From NCBI GenBank assembly GCA_026982585.1, contig JALSGW010000059.1:1-5636 (forward strand): a DNA stretch of 5,636 nt, written 5' to 3'. The position numbers and the translations under genes are program-made. Below, one piece after another: positions 1 to 5,332 of the stretch; position 1 is the stretch's first letter; every line of letters starts with the position of its first letter. A model generated the notes under the pieces. The model had not been told where the DNA came from. It ran no database searches and saw only the letters and a program-made list of their open reading frames with translations. The stretch is from Alphaproteobacteria bacterium (lineage in GTDB: Bacteria > Pseudomonadota > Alphaproteobacteria > Geminicoccales > Geminicoccaceae).

Positions 1-122
1 CCTCGCCGTCGGGCACCTCTCCGCGCCCGCAAAGGCAAATCGAAGGAATGCATGCCGGCGCGAACGGCACCATCGCGACCGGCGGGATCCGTTCCCTCGG
101 CGATCCGCGAAGACCCCGTATC
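1..122. other. Left-edge stretch with no supportable gene
   Basis: I checked all six frames between the window edge and the end of fliX and recognise no protein. Plus-strand frame 1 stays open from the edge to a TAG at 124-126, which shares the palindrome CTAG with the fliX stop. Its third codon positions are far less GC-rich than those of the neighbouring genes, so it is probably not coding. No clear hairpin with a T-run is present that would serve as a fliX terminator. I looked for a dksA-like gene, which I recall lying near fliX in some alphaproteobacteria, and saw no sign of one. Confidence 0.5.
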
Positions 123-554
123 CTAGGGCTCGAGCTTGGCGAGCTCGACCGCGACCCGGGTCTCCACCTCTCTCACCAGCTCCTGCAGCCGGGAGTCGCC
201 ATCGCCCGGACGGTCGCGGGCCTGGGCGAGCTCCGCCCGCAGCCGGTGCAGGAGTTCCACCCCGACCCGCCCCTCCAGATAGGCGAGCCGCAGCGCATCG
301 AGCCCGTCGAGCAGCCGTTCGGCGCGACGCAGCGCCCGCTTGCGCTGTGCGGTCGCATCCTCCACCGGCTCCACCGCCTGCACCGCGAGCAGGCTCGCGA
401 GGGATGTGAGGGGAGCGCTGGGCGCCGGACCAGGAGGTGCTTTTGGCGTCGATGCGGCGGCGAGCCTCGCGGTGAAGGCACCGTCCCGGGAGGCCCGCTC
501 GGGCCCGCGGGGCCCGCCCACCGGCCCGCGCGGCGCCGTCTGGTCGATCTTCAT
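123..554 (-). CDS. fliX: FliX, class II flagellar assembly regulator
   Basis: In Caulobacter, FliX is a membrane-associated regulator that works with the sigma54 activator FlbD and couples basal-body assembly to later flagellar gene expression. The product here is 143 aa, close to the usual size of about 140. Residues 1-48 are rich in Pro, Gly and Ala and are probably disordered. Residues 49-143 form the conserved helical part, with TSLASLLAVQ at 50-59, an RRAERLLDGLDALRLAYLEG stretch at 76-95 and the family-like ending VELAKLEP. I chose the third in-frame ATG (552-554) because FliX proteins typically begin MKI or MKV. A longer start at 579-581 has a better purine stretch upstream (CAGGG) and would add nine residues. 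It lies only about 20 bases from the CtrA-like site, so it may precede the transcription start. The gene is divergent from flgI. Family assignment is from sequence pattern plus context. Confidence 0.86.
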   Translation of the reverse strand: MKIDQTAPRGPVGGPRGPERASRDGAFTARLAAASTPKAPPGPAPSAPLTSLASLLAVQAVEPVEDATAQRKRALRRAERLLDGLDALRLAYLEGRVGVELLHRLRAELAQARDRPGDGDSRLQELVREVETRVAVELAKLEP

Positions 555-599
555 CGCTGCGCCCATTTCCGGAGGCCGCATCCACCCTGCCCCAACCAG

Positions 600-615
600 G
601 TGAACAAAGGGTTAA
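600..615 (-). promoter_or_regulatory. Candidate CtrA-binding site facing fliX
   Basis: Read on the minus strand, this is TTAACCCTTTGTTCAC. It fits the CtrA pattern TTAA-N7-TTAAC at all positions but one. It is also an AT-rich island in very GC-rich DNA. If the box overlaps a -35 region, as is usual for CtrA-activated promoters, transcription would start near 565-575, just upstream of the preferred fliX start at 554. I recall fliX being CtrA-dependent in Caulobacter; that this host has CtrA is an inference. Confidence 0.45.
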
Positions 616-629
616 GGCCGGGCCGGCTG

Positions 630-642
630 GGCAAGGCTTGCC
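630..642. promoter_or_regulatory. Palindrome GGCAAG-G-CTTGCC, candidate activator site
   Basis: The 13-base element is a perfect inverted repeat around one central base. It sits inside a looser outer repeat of GGCCGGC and GCCGGCC. Its centre (636) is about 100 bp upstream of the predicted flgI transcription start (about 736), the usual place for a sigma54 activator to bind. The CGGCAA half-site resembles the ftr elements bound by FlbD in Caulobacter as I remember them. The match to FlbD is inference; the palindrome itself is plain. Confidence 0.5.
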
Positions 643-654
643 GGCCGCGGCGGG

Positions 655-666
655 GGCTTTTTGCCG
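655..666. promoter_or_regulatory. Second GGCAA-type element, GGC-T5-GCC
   Basis: This is a small palindrome, GGCTTTTTGCC, followed by G. It repeats the hexamer TTGCCG of the preceding palindrome (638-643) at 661-666, exactly 23 bp further on. On the minus strand both contain CGGCAA. Paired half-sites would suit a dimeric or oligomeric activator such as FlbD. It could also be chance in GC-rich DNA. Confidence 0.3.
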
Positions 667-708
667 CCCGGGCCCGCACCTTTCGAGCAGCGCTCAGGCG
701 AGAGCGGC

Positions 709-726
709 TTGGCACGGGATTCGCAT
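709..726 (+). promoter_or_regulatory. Sigma54 (RpoN) promoter of the flgI operon
   Basis: The stretch TTGGCACGGGATTCGCAT matches the sigma54 consensus TGGCACG-N4-TTGC with one mismatch (TCGC for TTGC). The invariant GG (711-712) and GC (723-724) are separated by exactly 10 bases, the required spacing. Transcription would start near 736, giving a leader of about 29 nt before the flgI ATG. The neighbouring flagellar regulator gene fliX and the palindromes about 70-100 bp upstream fit an activator-dependent promoter driving the operon that follows. Confidence 0.8.
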
Positions 727-761
727 GGATAGGGGCGGATTGCAGCGTGGAGGACGGGATT
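717..761 (+). repeat. Three GGATT repeats spaced exactly 20 bp
   Basis: GGATT occurs at 717-721, 737-741 and 757-761. The second and third copies extend to GGATTGC, while the first reads GGATTCGC and overlaps the sigma54 -12 element. The last two lie in the predicted flgI leader, the third between the ribosome binding site and the ATG. The phasing is exact, but the units are short and may be chance. Confidence 0.35.
749..754 (+). promoter_or_regulatory. Ribosome binding site of flgI
   Basis: GGAGGA ends 10 bases before the ATG at 765. It fixes the flgI start against the much longer upstream open frame, which only runs antisense through fliX. Confidence 0.8.
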
Positions 762-764
762 GCC

Positions 765-1877
765 ATGCGCGCGGGCTTGGCACTGGTGGTCCTGGCGATC
801 GCGGCGCTCTGGGGCGGCGCCGCCCTGCCGGGCGCCGTCTCCCGCATCAAGGACATCGCCGATTTCGAGGGGGTGCGGGACAATCTGCTGGTGGGCTACG
901 GCCTTGTGGTGGGTCTGAACGGCACCGGCGACACCCTGCGCAATTCGGTGTTCACCCGCGAAAGCCTGACCTCCATGCTCGAGCGCCTCGGCGTCAGCAC
1001 CCGCGGCGCCAATCTCAACACCAAGAACGTGGCGGCGGTGATGGTCACCGCCACCCTGCCGCCGTTCGCACGGCAGGGCACCCGCATCGACGTCACCGTG
1101 AGCGCCCTCGGCGACGCCAAGTCGCTCCTGGGCGGTACGCTTCTGGTGACGCCGCTCGTGGGCGCCGACGGTGAGGTGTACGCGGTCGCCCAGGGGCCGC
1201 TCGCGGTGGGCGGCTTTCAGGCCCAGGGCGAGGCCGAGACCGTCACCAAGGGGGTGCCGACGGTGGCCCGCATCCCGGCCGGTGCGATCGTCGAGCGCGA
1301 GGTGGACTTCGCCCTCAACGACCTGCGCGAGCTGCGCCTGTCGCTGCGCAATCCCGACTTCACCACCGCCATCCGCATGGCCCGGGCGATCAACGACAAG
1401 CTGGGGCCGGGGACGGCGGTGGTGGCGGATTCCGCCACCGTGGTGCTGACCGTGCCCGCCGCCTACCGGGGCCGCACTGCGGTCCTGCTCGCGGAGCTCG
1501 AACAGCTTCCGGTGGAGCCGGACCAGCCGGCCCGCATCGTCATCGACGAGAGCTCCGGCATCATCGTCATCGGCGACAAGGTGCGCATCAGCCGGGTGGC
1601 GATCGCCCAGGGCAACCTCACCGTGCGGGTCACCGAAACGCCGGAGGTGTCGCAGCCGCCGCCCTTCTCCCCCGGAGAGACCCGGGAGGTGCCGCGCACC
1701 GAGGTGGTGGTGGACGAAGAGCCCGGACGTCGTCTGGCGATCCTGGAGAGCGGCGTCACCCTGGAGGAGCTGGTGGACGGTCTCAACGCTCTGGGCGTGG
1801 GCCCGCGCGACATCATCGCCATCATCCAGGCGATCCGCCAGGCGGGCGCGCTGCAGGCCGAGATCGAGGTGATGTGA
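765..1877 (+). CDS. flgI: FlgI, flagellar P-ring protein
   Basis: FlgI is exported by the Sec pathway and polymerises in the periplasm into the P-ring, the bushing around the rod at the peptidoglycan layer. The 370-aa product matches the usual family length. A signal peptide covers about residues 1-24: a short MR start, a hydrophobic core and a likely cut after PGA. The mature part opens with the hallmark RIKDIADFEGVRDN and GYGLVVGLNGTGD (44-56). Then come TKNVAAVMVTATLPPFARQG (86-105) and the block around SALGDAKSLLGGTLLVTPL, all typical of FlgI. The C-terminus is intact, with the family pattern of a variable Pro/Glu-rich linker and then a helical LEELVDGLNALGVGPRDIIAI. There is no cysteine, whereas the enteric protein, as I recall, has a disulfide. 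It is the first gene of the operon, behind the sigma54 promoter and a GGAGGA site. Confidence 0.98.
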   Translation: MRAGLALVVLAIAALWGGAALPGAVSRIKDIADFEGVRDNLLVGYGLVVGLNGTGDTLRNSVFTRESLTSMLERLGVSTRGANLNTKNVAAVMVTATLPPFARQGTRIDVTVSALGDAKSLLGGTLLVTPLVGADGEVYAVAQGPLAVGGFQAQGEAETVTKGVPTVARIPAGAIVEREVDFALNDLRELRLSLRNPDFTTAIRMARAINDKLGPGTAVVADSATVVLTVPAAYRGRTAVLLAELEQLPVEPDQPARIVIDESSGIIVIGDKVRISRVAIAQGNLTVRVTETPEVSQPPPFSPGETREVPRTEVVVDEEPGRRLAILESGVTLEELVDGLNALGVGPRDIIAIIQAIRQAGALQAEIEVM

Positions 1878-1879
1878 CC

Positions 1880-2164
1880 ATGAGCGGACCCACTTCCCCG
1901 GTCCTGCCGCTGCAGCAAACCGTCCCGGGGGACACCGGCCCCGACCGCCTGCGGGAAGCGGCTCTGGATTTCGAGGCGGTGTTCCTCGCCCAGATGCTCA
2001 AGGGCATGACCCGGGGGCTGGAGGGCGAGGGGCCGCTCGGCGGCGACGGTCCCTTCGCCGACATGCTGCTCGACGCCTATGCGCGCTTGATCAGCCGCGC
2101 GGGCGGCGTGGGCATCGCCGATGCGGTGGTGCGGGAGATGGTGCGGGCGCAGGAGGGGCGCTGA
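1880..2164 (+). CDS. flgJ: FlgJ-type rod-binding protein without muramidase domain (CheL-like)
   Basis: The 94-aa product matches only the N-terminal rod-binding domain of FlgJ. Key features are LREAALDFEAVFLAQMLKGM (24-43), GPFADMLLDAYARLISRAGG (57-76) and the ending GIADAVVREMVRAQ. In enterics this part caps or scaffolds the growing rod, and a C-terminal muramidase opens the peptidoglycan; that second domain is absent. Single-domain proteins of this kind are normal in alphaproteobacteria (CheL in Caulobacter), where another enzyme must cut the wall. I chose the ATG at 1880, two bases after the flgI stop, because GAGGTG (1866-1871) sits eight bases upstream. A GTG at 1874 overlapping the flgI stop is too close to that site. 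It is probably translationally coupled to flgI and to the next gene. Confidence 0.88.
   Translation: MSGPTSPVLPLQQTVPGDTGPDRLREAALDFEAVFLAQMLKGMTRGLEGEGPLGGDGPFADMLLDAYARLISRAGGVGIADAVVREMVRAQEGR
2151..2156 (+). promoter_or_regulatory. Ribosome binding site of the flgN-like gene
   Basis: AGGAGG lies inside the end of flgJ, seven bases before the ATG at 2164. It favours that ATG over a second in-frame ATG at 2173. It is the strongest ribosome binding site in the operon, perhaps because the chaperone must be made in quantity. Confidence 0.7.
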
Positions 2165-2583
2165 TGGAGGCGATGGAGCGGGCCAGCCTCATCCTCACCC
2201 TGATCCGGGAGCTGCGGGCGGTGCTGGAGCGCGAGGTGTTGCTGCTCCAGGGGATGAATTTCGAAGGGCTGGAGGAGCTGCAGGAGGAGAAGGCGGCGCT
2301 CGCCGATGCCTATGAGGTGGAGGTGGCGGCCCTGCGCCGCACGCCGGAATTCGTCGCCGCCCTCGATCCCGCCGTGCGCGAGGCCCTGCTCGAGGCCATG
2401 CGCGAGCTGCGCCGGGTGATGCGCCAGAATCTGGAGGCGCTCATGGCCGCCCGCACGGTCACCGAGCGGGTGGCCCGCCACATCGCCGCCTCCCTCGAGA
2501 CCAGCCGCCACCACCTCGGCTCCCGCGAACCGGCCGAGGGTGCGGCGCAGGTGCTCCCCCTCACCCTCAACCGCCAGGTGTAG
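2164..2583 (+). CDS. flgN: FlgN-like export chaperone for FlgK and FlgL
   Basis: The 139-aa product is almost wholly helical, with heptad-like leucines, and has the length of FlgN (about 140 aa). The N-terminal half, LIRELRAVLEREVLLLQGMN followed by EGLEELQEEKAALADAY, has the FlgN pattern of a long helix ending in a Lys that follows a Glu-rich turn. The second half (about 70-120) is another long helix pair, and a short polar tail closes the protein. FlgN is a cytoplasmic chaperone that binds the C-terminal helices of FlgK and FlgL and hands them to the export gate; here flgK and flgL follow directly. The start overlaps the flgJ stop by one base (TGATG). In Caulobacter the gene after flgI and cheL is, as I recall, flbY, which may be the same protein. 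The FlgN family is divergent, so the name rests on pattern, size and position together. Confidence 0.75.
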   Translation: MEAMERASLILTLIRELRAVLEREVLLLQGMNFEGLEELQEEKAALADAYEVEVAALRRTPEFVAALDPAVREALLEAMRELRRVMRQNLEALMAARTVTERVARHIAASLETSRHHLGSREPAEGAAQVLPLTLNRQV

Positions 2584-2592
2584 GCTCCGGCC

Positions 2593-4422
2593 ATGTCCCT
2601 CACCGTCACCCTCTCCGCAGCGCTCACCGGGCTCGGCGCCGCCAAGCGCAACCTGGACCTCATCGCCAACAACATCGCCAACGTCAACACCGAGGGTTTC
2701 AGCCGCAAGCAACTGGCCCAGGAGACCCTGGTGCTGGCCGGGGAGGGTCGCGGGGTGCGGGCCGAGGACATCGCCCGCAGCGTGGATGCCTACCTCAACC
2801 GCGAGCTCCGGACCCAGAAGGGGGAGCGGGCCCGCGACCAGTGGCTGGTGCGCTATCTCGAACGCATCCAGAGCGAGCTCTTCGGCGCACCCGGCGAGCC
2901 CGAGCGGGGATTGTCGAAGAAACTCGCCAACCTCGGCCAGGCGCTGCAGACCTTCGCCGCCGATCCGTCCAAGCTCGCCGCACGTGAGGAACTGGTGGGC
3001 ACCCTCGACGACCTGCTCACCGACCTCACCCGGGCCGGAGCGCGGGTGCAGGAGCTGCGCCAGGAGGCGGACCGGCGCATCGCCGCCCTGGTCGAGGACG
3101 TCAACCGGATCATTCGCTCGCTCGACGAGCTCAACGCCGAATTCCTGGTCGGGCGCGGCACCGCCGAGCTCGAGGACGCTCGCGACCGGCTGCTCGCGGA
3201 GCTCGCGGAGCTCGTGGAGATCAGCGTGGTGCCGCAGGACAAGGGCACCATCGCGGTCTACGCCCGCGGCGGCGTGCCCCTGCTCGAATACAGCCCGCGG
3301 GTGCTGATCTACGACCCCGTGCCGGTGGTGGCGCCCGACACCGTCTTCGATGCCATCGAGGTCTATGATCGAAGCCAGATCGACCCCGACACCGGCCGCC
3401 CCCGTCCGGGCGAGAAGGGCATGGAGCTCGTGAGCGGCGGCGCCCAGCCGGACACCCCCCTCACCTCGGGCGAGCTCGTGGGGCTGCTCAGGGTGCGCGA
3501 CCGCCGCCTGCCCGAACTCCAGGGGCAGATCGACGAGTTCGCGGAGCTGCTGCGCTTCGCCCTCAACCGGGCCCACAACGCCGCCTCCCCGGTGCCGCCG
3601 CCCGCCGCCCTCACCGGCACCCGCACCGACGCCGCCGCGGATTTCGACGCCGCGGTGCGCAGCGGCACCGCCTATGTGGGCATCGTGGACCTCACAAGCG
3701 GCGAGGTTGTGGAGCTGATCGCCGTCGATCTCGACACGCTCGCGGACGCCAGCGCGCTGGCGGCCGCCCTCGACGCTGCGCTCTCGGCACCTCCCTATGG
3801 CGGGGGTGCCTCCTGGAGCGCGGACGGCCGCCTGCAGCTCCAGGTGGGACCAGGCTACGGGATCGCCCTCAACGAGGGCACGAGCGCCGTCCGCTGGACC
3901 GACAGCGAGGGGCGGGAGCGCACCTACGGCCTCGCTCACTTCTTCGGACTGAACGACCTGGTGGTGATCGATTCCGAGGGCGAACTTGCGGTGCGCTCCG
4001 AAATCCGCACCCAGCTCACAGGTCTTTCCGCGGCGCTTTTGGAGGTGGATGCGTCCGGATCGGCCGCGACGCTCGGCGGCATCGTCGACAACCGCGGCGC
4101 CCAACGCCTGCTCACCGCCCTCGAGGACACGGTCCCGACCCAGGCCCGGGGCGGGATCCCGGCCCGCGAGGTGGGGGCGGTGGACTATCTCGCCGATCTC
4201 ATCGCCTTCCAGGCCGGCGAACTCGATCGCCTGCGGGACGCGCTTGCGGCCGACGAGGCTCTCCTCGCCGAGCTGGAACGGCAGCGCTCGGCGGTCTCCG
4301 GGGTCAATCTCGACGAGGAGCTGGCCCGGCTCGTGGTCTATCAGCAGGCCTATGCCGCCTCGGCGCGGGTGATCCGCACCACCGAGGAGCTGTTCGACGA
4401 ACTCATGCGCATGGTGGGATGA
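2593..4422 (+). CDS. flgK: FlgK, hook-filament junction protein 1 (HAP1)
   Basis: FlgK is exported through the flagellar type III system and forms the first of the two junction layers between hook and filament. The 609-aa product has no Sec signal, as expected. The N-terminal D0 helix holds the family signature IANNIANVNTEGFSRKQ (24-40). A long helical stretch (about 80-215) follows. The conserved block around residues 289-331 (LTSGELVGLLRVRD, then a helix ending LNRAHNAA) is typical of FlgK. Residues about 340-450 are a variable, surface-exposed insert. The C-terminal D0 begins with SGVNLDEELARLVVYQQAYA at 569-588 and ends in the usual RVIRTTEELFDELMRMVG. It starts nine bases after the flgN stop, with AGGTG and TAGG as a weak ribosome binding site. 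The protein is longer than the enteric one (about 547 aa), with the extra length in the middle domain, where the family varies. Confidence 0.96.
   Translation: MSLTVTLSAALTGLGAAKRNLDLIANNIANVNTEGFSRKQLAQETLVLAGEGRGVRAEDIARSVDAYLNRELRTQKGERARDQWLVRYLERIQSELFGAPGEPERGLSKKLANLGQALQTFAADPSKLAAREELVGTLDDLLTDLTRAGARVQELRQEADRRIAALVEDVNRIIRSLDELNAEFLVGRGTAELEDARDRLLAELAELVEISVVPQDKGTIAVYARGGVPLLEYSPRVLIYDPVPVVAPDTVFDAIEVYDRSQIDPDTGRPRPGEKGMELVSGGAQPDTPLTSGELVGLLRVRDRRLPELQGQIDEFAELLRFALNRAHNAASPVPPPAALTGTRTDAAADFDAAVRSGTAYVGIVDLTSGEVVELIAVDLDTLADASALAAALDAALSAPPYGGGASWSADGRLQLQVGPGYGIALNEGTSAVRWTDSEGRERTYGLAHFFGLNDLVVIDSEGELAVRSEIRTQLTGLSAALLEVDASGSAATLGGIVDNRGAQRLLTALEDTVPTQARGGIPAREVGAVDYLADLIAFQAGELDRLRDALAADEALLAELERQRSAVSGVNLDEELARLVVYQQAYAASARVIRTTEELFDELMRMVG
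3192..3218 (+). repeat. Three tandem 9-bp units inside flgK
   Basis: GCTCGCGGA occurs twice in tandem, followed by GCTCGTGGA with one change. In the flgK frame it encodes the run LLAELAELVE in the helical region. It is in frame, so copy-number change by slippage would add or remove three residues without a frameshift. Confidence 0.6.
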
Positions 4423-4425
4423 GCG

Positions 4426-5325
4426 ATGACCGCACGCATCGGCGACCTGGTGCAGAACCAGCGCATCCTGGAGCTGATCGCCGCCGGACAGAAACGCATC
4501 CAGGAGACCCAGGCGGCGGTCGCCTCGGGCAAGACCACCGAACGGTTCGACGCCATCGCCGACCAGGCCGCGCTGCTGGTCTCGGTGCGCCACGCCGAGG
4601 CCATGGTCACCACCCGCATCACCCGCAACGAGGAACTGCTGGGGCGGCTCAACCTCATGGAATCGGTGGTGGGCCGGCTCTCCGAGCTGGCCGAGCGGGC
4701 GCGCGTGCTGCTCGTGCAGCGCCTCAACGGCAGCACGGGCGCGGATCTGCCGCTCGTCCAGGAGGTGGATGCGTTCGTCAAGGAGATCGAGGCCCAGCTC
4801 AACCTGCGCTTCAGCGGGCTCTATCTGTTCGCCGGCAGCCGGGCCGACGTGGCGCCGGTGCAGATGCCCGATCCCCCGCCCACCGCCGCCGACCCCAGCC
4901 TGTATTATCGGGGGGACGAGGTGGTGCTGAGCGCGCCGGTCGAGCCCGGGGTGGAGCTGGCCTACGGCGTGACCGCCGCCGAAGAACCCTTCGCCCGCCT
5001 GATCGGCGCGCTCGGAAGCGCCCGCCAGGCCCATCTCGACAACGACGAGAACGCCCTCGGACTCGCCCTCAACGAGCTCGGCCGGGCGATCGAACAGCTC
5101 GCCGACCTGCGCGGCCGCATCGGCGCAGACGCCGCCCGGCTGCAGCGGATTCTGGACGCCCAGCGGGGCGAACAGGTCTACCTCAGGGAGATCATCAGCG
5201 GCATCGAGGACACCGACGTGCCCACCGCGCTCACCCGGCTCGCCCGCGACCAGATGGTGCTGGAGGCCTCCTTCGTGACCATCTCGCGCCTCTCCCGCCT
5301 CACCCTGACCGAATATCTGCGCTGA
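4426..5325 (+). CDS. flgL: FlgL, hook-filament junction protein 3 (HAP3)
   Basis: FlgL forms the second junction layer and connects FlgK to flagellin, whose fold it shares. The 299-aa product is within the usual range. The N-terminal helix includes QKRIQETQAAVASGKTTERF, the flagellin/FlgL pattern. The diagnostic LNLRFSGLYLFAGSR (125-139) and YYRGDE (160-165) precede a short variable middle domain. The C-terminal helix (IGADAARLQRILDAQRGE, then a repeat-like helix to LTLTEYLR) is the flagellin-like D0/D1 end. It is too short and too FlgL-like in its middle motifs to be the filament protein. It starts three bases after the flgK stop, so translation is probably coupled and keeps the two partners in balance. 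No Sec signal is present; export should be by the flagellar type III system with the FlgN-like protein as chaperone. Confidence 0.94.
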   Translation: MTARIGDLVQNQRILELIAAGQKRIQETQAAVASGKTTERFDAIADQAALLVSVRHAEAMVTTRITRNEELLGRLNLMESVVGRLSELAERARVLLVQRLNGSTGADLPLVQEVDAFVKEIEAQLNLRFSGLYLFAGSRADVAPVQMPDPPPTAADPSLYYRGDEVVLSAPVEPGVELAYGVTAAEEPFARLIGALGSARQAHLDNDENALGLALNELGRAIEQLADLRGRIGADAARLQRILDAQRGEQVYLREIISGIEDTDVPTALTRLARDQMVLEASFVTISRLSRLTLTEYLR

Positions 5326-5332
5326 GGTGACC

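Noticed and set aside
1..126. Plus-strand frame 1 open from the window edge to TAG at 124-126, as the tail of a convergent gene
   Set aside because: Third codon positions are much less GC-rich than in the neighbouring genes, the peptide is basic low-complexity and unrecognised, and other frames are also open.
627..643. Second sigma54-like box on the plus strand (CTGGGCAAGGCTTGCC)
   Set aside because: GG and GC are separated by nine bases rather than ten, and sigma54 promoters tolerate little change in spacing. The palindrome explains the sequence better.
648..670. Possible intrinsic terminator (GGCGG, T-run, CCGCC)
   Set aside because: The stem is only five pairs and the T-run is in the loop rather than after the stem. 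It lies upstream of both genes, where a terminator has no evident role.
48..764. Upstream extension of the flgI frame to an ATG at 48
   Set aside because: This part runs antisense through fliX. The flgI signal peptide and the GGAGGA site place the true start at 765.
1874..2164. GTG start for the flgJ-type gene, overlapping the flgI stop
   Set aside because: The GAGGTG site would be only about two bases away. The ATG at 1880 has the right spacing.
4419..5330. Plus-strand open frame overlapping flgL in another frame
   Set aside because: Its translation is an Arg/Gly/Pro/Ala-rich shadow typical of GC-rich DNA, and flgL in the other frame has diagnostic motifs.
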